Part shown: piece after piece, positions 8,998 through 18,446 of the stretch
How positions within the stretch are numbered: position 1 is the first letter of the stretch
How the letters are laid out: every line of letters begins with the position of its first letter
Origin: Chalciporus piperatus
Taxonomy: Eukaryota > Basidiomycota > Agaricomycetes > Boletales > Boletaceae
Length of the DNA: 18,512 nt
Direction: 5' to 3'
Assembly: GCA_038093975.1 (NCBI GenBank)
Contig: JBBPTG010000378.1
Location: 1-18,512, forward strand
The notes under the pieces: model-generated
Told to the model about the DNA's origin: nothing
The model's input: the letters and a program-made list of their open reading frames with translations, nothing else
Database searches by the model: none
Program-made: the position numbers and the translations under genes

Positions 8998-10340
8998 ATG
9001 GAGAGAGGTTCAGGCCAAGACACAGAACAAGGGAGGAGTCGGCCTGAGCCCCAAGAGCCCGGTGAGGTTCCCGGCCCCGACCTTTCCCCTGCTGAAGCGT
9101 GGTGGTACCATCGTTATGAATGGTTCAAGGAGCGTGGATATCTTCTACGATCGCGGTATTCGCCAGGTTGGAGTCCTTCCTGGATTGGAACAAAGAACAG
9201 TAGATGGATGTGTGAGGATGGCCGTCCAGCCATGGTAAGCTTTCTGTAACTCTGGGCCGCCATCGCTCGATTCACCGAAAGTATAGTATCCAACCCGACT
9301 ACTCGATGCTACACGTCTCGCAGACGGGGCTCATGTTCTGCTGAAACGGGTCAACAAATCTGTCTATCCGTTTGAAGTCGAGATTGCTCAATTATTCTCC
9401 TCCGAGCCACTCGTTGGCTCGAGTGACAACTAATGCGTCCCAATTTACGAAGTACTCCGTGTTCCTGCAGACGAGGAGATCAACATCATTGTTATGCCAC
9501 TCCTATCACACTACATTGAACCTCCATTTGATACAATCGGAGAAGCTGTGGAATGTTTTCGACAATTATTCGATGTGAGCACGTTTTCTTCATCACCGTC
9601 AGTTGCTAAATTTTCATAGGGTCTTCTATTCATGCATAAACATCGTGTTGCCCATCGGTGCGTGTTATTTGGCGGAAGCGCGTTGTTACTTATCCTCAGT
9701 TTGCTTAACAGAGATTGCACGTCTTTCAACGTGATGGTAGACCCAACGAACTTTTACCTGGATGCATTCCACCCTGTCGACCCAGTGAAGAAACGAGACC
9801 ACACGGGTCGTGCACGATTCAAAACCCGGACTGAAGGTCGCCCAAGATATATGTTCATCGATTTCGGGTTATCACGTCGCTACGACCCCTCGGTGTTAGA
9901 ACCCAGAGAACTACCGATTGTGGGGGGAGATAAGGAAGTTCCAGAGTTCTTGATATCCGACGAAGCCTGTGATCCGTTCCCTACCGATGTCTTCTACATC
10001 GGGAATATGATTAGGAAGGATCTCCTCGAGGTACACATACAGGCGCTTGTGTGACTTCGCTAATCAACTCTTCCTGACCACGAAGGGACTTGACTTTATG
10101 CGGCCTCTCATCACTGATATGGTGCAGGAAGATCCGTCGAAGCGTCCAACGATGCAACAGGTTACGGATTGGTTTCAAGTGATTCGAGCTGGCCTCCAAA
10201 CACGGATGTTACGTTCGCGTGCTGTTATGAAGACGGGGGAGAGTCTGTTCGGTGGTATCATCCACAGTATCTCGCACTGGATACGACGAATCAGGTTCAT
10301 GATTATGGGTGTTCCTCCTGTACCAACGCCATCGTCATGA
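8998..10340 (+). pseudogene. Kinase-like paralogue with in-frame stop, five exons
   Basis: Exons 8998-9234, 9287-9574, 9620-9657, 9712-10030 and 10086-10340 mirror the minus-strand gene: exons 2, 3 and 4 have exactly the same lengths (288, 38 and 319 bp). The catalytic features are preserved: Lys in VLLKRVN, HRDC split by intron 3, and DFG in FIDFGLSRRY. However exon 2 has TAA at 9431-9433 where the paralogue has a Tyr codon (DNYCVPIY), so translation would stop after 127 residues, before the catalytic loop. No other frame break is seen, so the inactivation looks recent or could be a base-call error. The copies share the 17-residue block PPFDTIGEAVECFRQLF. The three differences between the 38-bp exons are all synonymous third positions, which suggests selection acted after the duplication. 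Confidence 0.78.
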
Positions 10341-11154
10341 TTTTTAATACGGATAGACCATCAGCGCTCAGCCTCTGAGATCCCGTTCCCATTATTGTAT
10401 GACGGACAGTCTACAGGATACACCAGACACTCACAAAGTTCTCTCCCCGACCGACCTATCCTTGTGAGGGTTCCCTGTTGGAAACCTCAACTCGAAGTCC
10501 AGTGTAATGAGAAGGAGATCCTTAAGAAAAAGAAACCTGTGCCCCTAATCCCAAGTGCTAGTACATATGCACATCGCATCCGAGTCGCAATGTGTCACAA
10601 TCGGAGGATCTTGGGGGTCCAGTACATCACGTGTACCTACGGTCCGTGCTATGCCAATATTTCGAAGGTTAGTTGGTCCCAAAAATACATGGGTGGCCCG
10701 TGCAGTACATGTGAATACACTACAGTAGATCACTCGAGTAACAACATGAAGCGCGGGACGATCGCCCCTAAATGATGTAAGTTGCCAATCCATTATAATC
10801 CAATTGCATTTCTCGTACCAAAAGCTCGGAGATTAGTCATTCACTATCCTTTTCTCTAGCGAGTATAAACCTTTGCAAGCCTTTACCTATGGCATGGCAG
10901 ATGGCATGTGGGTGCGAACGAAATCGAATTATTTCGGCCTTTGGGAGGCCATTTGCATCTGATGATGGATCTACAAACTCTTGCACGGCTTGCCGCAGGA
11001 GCATCCAAATGAGCTAAGCTTCTCATGGGCCATGGCTAGTGGCCACTCCCTGTTTGCCCGACGCGTCAACTTGTGGCTCGGTTCCACATGAAGTATCTCC
11101 TGCAGGGCCTATAATGCTACACAGTGACTAACTAGTGATCGTATTCGAGTCCCT
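10341..11154. other. Region without a supportable gene, between kinase copy and transposase
   Basis: A 126-codon frame at 10395-10775 has no recognisable motif and is overlapped by a minus-strand frame. The stretch may contain the 3' untranslated region and the left terminus of the Plavaka element, but I found no terminal repeat matching the DNA upstream of the transposase start. Confidence 0.5.
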
Positions 11155-14100
11155 TTAGAACGAGAAGTCGTCTGCATCGCTGCCATCACCATCAGAGGCC
11201 TCTTCAACCTCTTCGTCTTCCTCCAGACTACTGTCTGAATCCCCTCCGTTGTTGTTTTCTTCATCACCTTCATCATCGTTGTCGCTTTCAGTATCGCCAC
11301 TATACGTCAGAGGCTCTCCTTCCTCCTCTTCCGGCCCATGTCCTATGCTATCCGAGCGATCGTCTCGATTGTTCAGAGACTCTTCTTCAACATCGACCTC
11401 CTCCGCTGGCTCGTTTGTTGGTCTCAACACTGGATTCTGAACCTCGTGCCCAACTCCAACCCGCGTGAACCTTGCATACATGTCACGGTCCGCAAATCTA
11501 GATTCTTTAAGATGAGCAGTAGTTCCTTCATTGGAAGCTACTTACATGTTGACGTAGTATGCAACCCAATCATTGATGTCATCGTTCGCACGTCCGAGCG
11601 ATGGACCACGGCGAAGAAGCGAGTCTGTCCGGCCCTCCGCGAACACTGGTATAAGATGGCATGCTCGAACCACAAGTGATGGATCGACGAAACCAAACGC
11701 TCCAGGCGAGTCTGGAACGAAGCCTATCTTTGGGAGCCGGGCCTTTTGAATACTCCAGTGGTAGCCGGGCACCACTCCCAACCAACGAATCCAAAGTACA
11801 TCCTTAGTGTGCTCGCGTCCGTTGTGGTGGACACGGAACACAAAAGCAGCCAACACCTGGGCATACCAGAACGGGTGGGTATCGGAGCCTTCCTCGCAGG
11901 AGTGCAGCATAACCACACCACCATGACCAGGGCGAAGTGTATCGTAGGCGCGTCGAATGTCATAAGTAGTGAAGTTAATTTGCAGGCGTCTGGGCATGGG
12001 TATACGGTTGAGACCATCGACAAAATGAATTGAATGTCGCTCGTCTGGGGTGAAGATGCATTCGTCACCATCATATTCTAGGTTTCGTAGACGAGTGAGG
12101 AGGTGGTCTTTGAGCTTCGGAATGAACTCCTGAGAAGGCTGGTAATCAAGGAACTGATCGTGTATGGCTTGGAAGAAACTCACTTTAATTGCTGGATCAC
12201 CAGAGTGTTCGCCCAGAAACGCAGCTAAGTTAACAGTCTGACGGGAATCAGATGCCAGGTGGTAACGCTCCGATAGAGTCGATGGTCCACTGTCCTCGGG
12301 CCCTGCTTCCTGGAAGTATATTCCGTCAGGATCTACCTCACGGCGTGCGCGAGTCAGGCGTCTCTCTTGCTTTGAGAGTTGGCTCGTAGGGTCCTGCTTA
12401 TTGGTGCACTGGTAGAACCTCTTCAACTGCCTATGAGCGAGTTCTCCCTGCAAGAAATACATTGAGATCACGCATACTTTTCAATACCACTCGGAGCTTA
12501 CGATCCAGTGAGTGGTGTATGAATCTGTTGTTCCCAGCGAACGAATTGTATTCGGGTAGTGACCAAGAGCGTGTATCTTGTATGTCGATAGATTGAACGT
12601 TTTCGGTCGTGCAGCACCGCCCGTACCAGTAGCCTGAGCTCGGGAAGCCTTCGATGTAGTATTGTCTGTTTGGGCCTTCAGTTTCGATTCCGTTCGTCTC
12701 CATCGTGCTGCAGTTTCTGAGGGTAGTTCGGTAGTCTTGAAAGATGAGCAAGTATACTCTTGGAACTTGCGTAACTGCTGCCCAAGGAGTCTGGTCGCTT
12801 GCTCGAGGAACTCGACAGATTGCTCTGTATGCATTCGAAGCTTCGCGAGGGCGTGCCACTGAGCAAGGCGGAACAACAAGATGCGCACAACATCATCGTG
12901 TTCACGAGGAAAGAGACCCTCGAAGACAGGGATCGCACACTAAAGTCACTACGTGAGTTCTCCTCGCTTGAACCAGCTCATGGACAGCAATGACCTACCT
13001 GCAGCACATTTTCAAAATGCCAAGCGGCGCGCTGTTGCATTTCTGAAACGTCAGGAGGAAAGCGCCGAATTGATCCTAGCCCAAACGAGGGGATTTGATG
13101 GAAGCTACCATGACCAAGATGTCAGCCAGACATTTGTAACAATATTGACAATGACGTACCGAACATTGAGAACGTTGATGGCATCGCGGTCGATAGAATA
13201 CAGCAAACGCAAGAGATGTTTAAACACTGACTTGAAAACCCCAAGTTCAACTTCATGCAAGAGGTCGACGGTCAAGATCGTGAATATGTTGCATCCCAGA
13301 GGACCCAGTATATCAGCGAAGGAGTTCTGGGAAGACATGTCAACCACTTGAAATTCTGAATGCGCAGCCAGTCGCTTACGAAGGTAGGTACCAGAGAAAG
13401 GGCTTTCAGGCGTTGTTCTGGCAATGCACCTTTGATAGGAGCCCCAAGTTTATAGATTGCGTTGCGTGCGGCACTGATCTGATCATGAAAGTATTGACGG
13501 ATCTTGGCAATTCTCGCAGTGAAATTGGACAATAAACCAAGGCGGTGGAACTCGCTTTTTGGAACGAGACAGCTGGGACAGGGACAGTTACCCTTGTCGC
13601 GGATTGTGGCTAGAAGCACTCTGCAAAGCGACATTAGAGAAGTTGGCTACACAATGAAATAACAGAAATACTTCTCAGGATAGTCTGCCGAGTATGTAAA
13701 GAGACGAGGAAATACACGGCGGTACATACCGTCGTGGCATTTAACAACAACTCCATTCTTGTAGGCCTCTACAAACTCCTCGTCCAATAAGATCTTCCAG
13801 ATTGCGTGAATTAATTCCCGCTTGCAATGCACGAGGATGTCAGACTTATTCTTCTTGTTCGTGAATTGAGAAATAAAATTGTTGATTGATTGTGGGAGCT
13901 GCAATGTCGGTGAGACAATTTGAAGATACATCATGAAACAACTTAAAAGTACCTTCGGAATAAATGCCACAAGGTGGCATGCACCTGTTGTGTTCGGGCA
14001 TGCTCGTATGTACTTTGATAGGTTCCCGAAGAACAAGTAGACCGGCCATGCTGAAGCATGACCGAACTGAGCAAGATGGGTTGCATCTGACGACAGCATC

Positions 14101-15386
14101 ATCCCTGCTATTACTCGCTCAAGGGTGCATCCGTCTGTACGTCTCTGTTTCTGCAGCTCGTCATGTGCTTTGATCCATGCATCTGAAGTATAGAGCTCGT
14201 CATAGATGCGTTGCTCGTTACCACTGGCCGGAGATTTCCAGATCCGTTTGAACGGAGTCAAGTGAAACCACTTTGACGAGGTGTCCGAGAAAACGGCCTG
14301 CATCACAGCAGTTAGGTTACGATGAAAGAATCCAGGGATGGTGAACTCCTGGCCATTTCCGGCAGGGTTTTGTTCGCGAGTTGGCACCGAGATCGTGATG
14401 GGTGTTTCTGTCCAGCCATCCTTGCGAAAGTGATGGTTAGGGTCAAGATCCTTCTCCGATGCGTCAAAGCGCTTCATCTCGGTATTGGCATTGAACCCTA
14501 GCAGATCTTCAGGACAGAAGTCTTCTGTCGTGATGACAGTGCTGGCGAGCCGAGTTACTTCCGCTGCTGACTTCAGTTTGCTTCCTGATAGCATCCAATT
14601 CATCAACCTCCAAACAGACATTGATTTCCATGGCCATGGTGGGGGCGGAGGTCCAGAAATGGCATCGGAAGAACTGTGACTGCTAGTAGAATGCGAGTTG
14701 GCAGTTGACAGCTCGTTGAGCGACAGAAAGGAGTCAGGATCGTATGATGGACGATGACGATACTCTCGAGCAATGCCAAAGATATTGAATGCTGACCGAA
14801 AAGAGTCGAATACATGCAATATGACACGAGGGATGATAGGAGCAGGCCCAGGAGAAGGTTCTAGGAGTATAGGGAGAGGTGGTTCTGGCAAGACATCCCT
14901 GAAGCGAGCAGGTAAACGGCGAGACCGAATAGGACGGCTGGAATCTGATGTAGCTGCAGTGTCGTTCGGATTGGTGTGGTCTTGTGAATTCAACTTGGCC
15001 GCTCTGTTCTGCTCTGAGTCGGTGCTCGACAGTGAAATGGCCATACTACTGGACTCGGAGGTGACATTCTGAATTGGAATGGGATTTGGACTCGGATGGG
15101 GCTCCTGGATATCAGTTGGCTGGTTTGCCATGCTGCCAGAAGGTGCATTAGGGCTCGTCTCGTTCTCCTTGGGCTGAACTGTAGGGGCGTCCTCAGTCTC
15201 CCAGCGTGCTTTCTTGCAGGGAGAAAAACTTGTTGCAAGGGAGGGTTGGAGTAAGCTACGCTTTTCCCGGGGCCGGTTGGCATACACTTGGTAGTGGATA
15301 CAGCTCAAGCGGTGCAGAGAGACGCTTCGACTGCTGTCGAAAGAACGACTGCAAGCTTCCGTTCCACATCTGAAGCGACCACTCAT
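11155..15386 (-). CDS. Plavaka-type transposase, eight exons, apparently intact
   Basis: Exons 15386-13953, 13898-13672, 13620-13380, 13326-13160, 13104-12999, 12939-12502, 12447-11546 and 11497-11155 join in phase to 1285 residues without a stop; introns are 48-59 bp. Residues 7-29 form a zinc-finger-like C-X4-C-X12-H-X3-C at the N-terminus, typical of the family. A Ser/Pro-rich linker follows, then PPPPPWPWKSMSVWRLMNWM. Core blocks are SSDATHLAQFGHASAWPVYL, HCKRELIHAIWKILLDEEF, FPRLFTYSADYPEK, CPCPSCLVPKSEFHRLG, VDLLHEVELGVFK, FHQIPSFGLGSIRRF, LAQWHALAKLRMHTE and PKTFNLSTYKIHALGHYPNT. The acidic D and E residues in these blocks are the likely catalytic ones, by analogy with RNase H-fold transposases. 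The C-terminus is a very acidic Glu/Asp/Ser tail. An upstream in-frame ATG at 15461 would add 25 hydrophobic residues; I prefer 15386 because the finger then sits at the N-terminus. Confidence 0.85.
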
Positions 15387-15527
15387 TAATATAATAATGA
15401 GGCACAGAGGAAGTGTTAAGGCGCAAACGGCGATAAATTTGTGTATAACGTTGCGGCCCATGTAGGGTGGGATCAGGAGTATCCTTGAAGCTTGACGTCT
15501 TGTCAGAAGTTCTAAGTTGCTGGGGGA

Positions 15528-15597
15528 GCGTCTCCAGAGAGTCTCTGAAATTAACCGGAAATTGCCGAGTTTGCTTTTGGAGATTCTCTGGAGACGC
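15528..15597. repeat. 18-bp imperfect inverted repeat upstream of the transposase
   Basis: GCGTCTCCAGAGAGTCTC (15528-15545) and GAGATTCTCTGGAGACGC (15580-15597) are reverse complements with one mismatch, separated by 34 bp. They lie about 140-210 bp upstream of the chosen transposase start on the minus strand. They could be a transposase binding site, a leader hairpin or a remnant of another small element. Confidence 0.7.
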
Positions 15598-15799
15598 CGG
15601 GTTGCTTTTCTTTTCGTTTGTTTTTAGAATCAAGTTCCCAAATGCAAAGTAACGCCTGCTGCCTGATCAACATATAACCCCCTGCTCATTATCCACAACG
15701 ATGTCCAGCCCACCCATCTCCCTGTCACCATGGTGGGCCTCTACCCTGGCCCCACGCTAGCACACCGCCACCAAGCAGTGCTGCAACTTACGTTCCGAC

Positions 15800-16184
15800 G
15801 ACTATTTAACACGTCTTCCATGGCCATGGTGCTCTCTCCACCACCAGCCAAATTCAAGCCGTCCACAAAGTCGTCGACGACGATCGAGCATGAATCCGAG
15901 GTCGAGCCTGTGAACTTTGCTGTCGAGGAACGCGCGAAGCGTTCGTCAAAGGACCATGCGCAACATGGGATGGAGAGATAGCCCGATGCGTTCTCGATCG
16001 TGGCGAGGAGAGGAAGCCAGAGTGTCAGTTCGTCCGCGTGATTGCCGATCAGAAATGCGCCGGCTTGGAGATGCGGTATCGTGTTGACGTTGGCGTTGGT
16101 GTTTCCCAGCGTCACGACGTACTGCGTCGGATCGCACATAGCGTAGTCCATTTGTACCCTGATCCAGGGCCAGCTGATCACCAA
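15800..16184 (-). pseudogene. TRM44: TRM44-like tRNA(Ser) Um44 methyltransferase fragment
   Basis: A minus-strand frame (open 16184-15741) reads GAFLIGNHADELTLWLPLLA followed by ASGYLSIPCCAWSFDERFAR. These match the conserved NHADELTPW...LPCC...FD region of fungal TRM44 proteins, which 2'-O-methylate U44 of tRNA-Ser. A later segment, FVDGLNLAGGGEST, also fits. The SAM-binding part expected upstream and the C-terminal segment expected downstream are absent, so this is a truncated, probably non-functional copy. It abuts the upstream flank of the Plavaka element, so the transposon may have landed in or beside it. The matching 3' part is not seen on the far side of the element. The functional gene must be elsewhere. 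Confidence 0.6.
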
Positions 16185-16395
16185 TTAGGCCGTGCTCTAC
16201 TGGCCGGCTAACGATTGGCCGCTGGTGTATGGTCACCTAGGTTAGGGATCGGCTAGTAATAGAATGTACACGTAGAGTAGGGATCAGCCAATGTACCATT
16301 TTGCCCTGGCAGTGGGAATGGCCAACACAAAGGTTCCCTGAGGTAGGACCTGGCCGACTGGTGCTAATTACCCAGTCCTGCCTGCATCAGGGTTC
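16185..16395. other. Degenerate flank of the minisatellite
   Basis: Scattered GGCC, TAGGGATCGGC and TAGGGATCAGCC motifs recall the 33-bp unit but without a fixed spacing. This looks like older, diverged repeat units. No gene is visible. Confidence 0.5.
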
Positions 16396-16833
16396 GGCCC
16401 ATAGAGAATAGGGATGGGCCGATGTGTAAACCCTCCATGTGTAGGGAGCGGCCGATGCAGGAAATGTTTAGGGGTGGGCATTGGCCACTGAATCGTGTCT
16501 CCTACAGCAGGCATGGCCGATAGATTGAGTGTCAATGTGTAGGGATGGGCCGATGGGTTGAGCCTCAATGTGTAGGAATGGGCCGATGCAATCAGTGTCA
16601 ATGTGTAGGGATGGGCCTATGCAATCAGTGTCAATGTGTAGGAATGGGCCGATGCATTGAGCCTCAATGCGTAGGAATGGGCCGATATACCTATTGTCAC
16701 TAGGTAGGGATGGGCCGATGCAATCAGCGTCAATGTGTAGGAATGGGCCGATGCAATCAGTGTCACTGGCCGATGCATTGATTGTAAATATGTAGGAACA
16801 GGGTCATGCAAACCTTGTCCTTGAGTAGGCATG
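16396..16833. repeat. 33-bp minisatellite, about 12 units
   Basis: Units begin with GGCCGAT and end with TAGGGATG or TAGGAATG. Unit starts fall at 16417, 16450, 16483, 16515, 16548, 16581, 16614, 16647, 16680, 16713 and 16746, so spacing is 33 bp with a single 32-bp step. The unit at 16746 is cut to 22 bp and is followed by units at 16768 and 16801. Central units are most alike; units toward 16190-16400 are strongly diverged. Because 33 is a multiple of three, the minus strand shows open frames with an 11-residue repeat around ASAHSYTLTL, which I read as a by-product of the period rather than a gene. Confidence 0.88.
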
Positions 16834-17023
16834 GGCTGATCCAAAGCAAGCCACTAGGCATACTCCGGAATCACTAAGAAGCTCTGATCAATCAATCAAA
16901 GACCCTAATTGATTCCCGAGGTCCAGACTCACCCTCGCCCAGCCAGCCCCATTGGCCAATCCTGACGGCCGACTGATGATTCAGATCGCCTTCCAATCCT
17001 CTGAATCTATATCTAACGTCGCC

Positions 17024-17665
17024 ATGGACCCCTCTAGCAGCCGAAATGCTCTCGAATATCTTGCTCGCCCACAGCTCAGGGAGATCGACGATCTCGCCCA
17101 TCGTCGCACCTGGGCACACATGGTTTTGCAGGCAGCGGTACAAAGCTGTTCTTCAGATCGTCTATCATTCGACTGATCATCCTCTAGCTGACTGCAGGCA
17201 TTATGTCTCCCAGTGCCTCCCCATTTTCCCCACCTGTCTTGGACGCCATCCGCGACTCACTGGACATAGTTGCGTCACGCGTCTCAGGGTTGGCCTCTGC
17301 TGCCAACCCACCGGCCCCCCCTGCTCCCATGGGCCCATCAACCCCTCGGCCGATTCTTCGGTCACCTGTTGATCTCCCTCTCGCTGGACCATCGAACCTA
17401 TGGCTGCCGCCTAGGGGCCTTGAGGCTGTATTGGGGGTGGAGGTTCGAGGTGGAGAGCTATGCGAACAGTGTGAGGCAGCCGACGAGCTCTTGTGCAATG
17501 GAGGCTCATTGGCTCGGCCTTGTCATCGGTGCCTTGCTGAGGGTCTGCCATGTAGTATGTCCACCCCTACACAGACCCTGCCCACCAGCTTGAGAAAGCG
17601 GCCGAGGAACCATTGTGAGTCAGCTAGTTACTTCTCCTCTTCATCGGCTCACAATCTTTGCAGAA
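17024..17665 (+). pseudogene. Small protein gene with six-cysteine (Zn2Cys6-like) cluster, possibly broken
   Basis: The ATG at 17024 starts MDPSSSRNALEYLARPQL, followed by REIDDLAHRRTWAHMVLQAA. A likely intron (17138-17197, gtacaa...ctgcag) follows, but the spliced frame hits a stop at once, whereas the good downstream frame (from ATG 17203) is one base off. That frame encodes a Pro-rich linker and then C-X2-C-X7-C-X8-C-X2-C-X6-C (Cys87 to Cys117) followed by RKRPRNH. The spacing resembles fungal Zn(II)2Cys6 fingers, but the loop after the second Cys is acidic (EAADELL) rather than basic, so DNA binding is doubtful. A final intron 17615-17663 (gtgagt...tgcag) would create the stop TAA at the junction. 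Either exon 1 is joined differently or this copy has a frameshift. Family not identified. Confidence 0.5.
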
Positions 17666-17853
17666 TACTTTGTTATGCTTCTTAGATACATGCTCATGAT
17701 TATGTTTCATTCTCATCGTGCATTTCGACTACAATGTACTGTAATATTAGGTTTACTCAATGTTGAGTGTTTGTCAGGGCCGGCTGCATTTGCTCACTGT
17801 GATACGAATTTCGGCTGGAGTACAAGTCCTTCGGCTGGCATATGTAGAATATT

Positions 17854-18446
17854 CTACCTATCCCCAGACTCTTCTGCATGGGTTCTACCCTCCTGCTCAC
17901 GAATCCATTGGGTGAGCATTATCAACCCTCTCGCCCTGTTCCATGTCAGCACCAAGCTCCTATTCATTTCTCGTAAAGTCATGGCTGCCTCCACGAATTG
18001 CCCATGCAAGCTCTGTTGCATCTCGTCGATGTCGCCCTGAAGCCCAGAGCTATTATCAGCATTCTGAGCAAGGGCGAGCGGTCCCTATTCCAGATTTTGA
18101 GTACCCATCGTGCTAACCCAAGATACTTCTGGTAACTCACCCCGAAGAAAGCCTCTGCCGGCCCGATGAAGTCTCCGAACTCCTGCCGACGATAGTCAGC
18201 AGGCAAGCCGTTGCTGCCTTCTAACCACCACTTGTGCTGCAAATCCATGGCCGACAATGCTCGGCCGCACCTCAGCGATGTTTGTTGCATTATATGCAAT
18301 TGGCTCCCAGGTGTCATTGAAATTTCCTGGCGGAGCTGGCCATCCTCTAAATCTCTCACAATAATCAGCAAGATGACCCGATCCAACAGAGGGATGTGTG
18401 GCAGATCGTTGTGAGCGATTGATTTGTATGCCATCAACCGATTCAC
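17854..18446 (-). CDS. Unrecognised protein, 3' part, at least two exons
   Basis: Exon 18446-18141 (upstream limit uncertain; it may continue past the window) ends EFGDFIGPAEAFFG and is joined in phase 0 across a 104-bp intron (18037-18140, gtgagt...cttcag) to exon 18036-17854. The last exon encodes GDIDEMQQSLHGQFVEAAMT and LREMNRSLVLTWNRARGLIM, ending GRTHAEESGDR with TAG at 17856-17854. The C-terminal exon looks helical and could be a coiled coil. The gene converges on the six-cysteine gene 190 bp away. Similar small gene pairs occur in mushroom genomes, but I cannot name a family or function. The upstream part of the first exon is weakly supported. Confidence 0.4.

Larger units (their letters stand above)
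11100..15600 (-). mobile_element. Plavaka-like DNA transposon (limits approximate)
   Basis: The element is defined by its transposase gene (11155-15386) plus a short flank on each side. Plavaka transposons were described from basidiomycetes as a lineage-specific class with large multi-exon transposases that begin with a zinc finger. An 18-bp imperfect inverted repeat lies upstream at 15528-15597. Terminal inverted repeats and target-site duplications were searched for by eye in 10340-11150 and 15470-15800 and not found, so the stated ends are approximate and the true element may be longer. Confidence 0.65.

Noticed and set aside
10395..10775. 126-codon plus-strand frame
   Set aside because: No motif, overlapped by a minus-strand frame, and mixed composition typical of chance open frames.
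10545..11150. Possible rest of TRM44 on the far side of the transposon
   Set aside because: Minus-strand translation there shows none of the expected C-terminal TRM44 motifs, so simple interruption of one gene by the element is not supported.
14626..15831. 16-base identical copies of TTCCATGGCCATGGTG at 14626 and 15816
   Set aside because: The core CCATGGCCATGG is a simple palindrome, the first copy lies in conserved transposase coding sequence, and the flanks do not match, so chance is more likely than a duplication.
16368..16844. Two minus-strand frames with repeated Ser-Ala-His residues
   Set aside because: They follow directly from a 33-bp repeat with a period divisible by three and have no non-repeat domain or splicing context.
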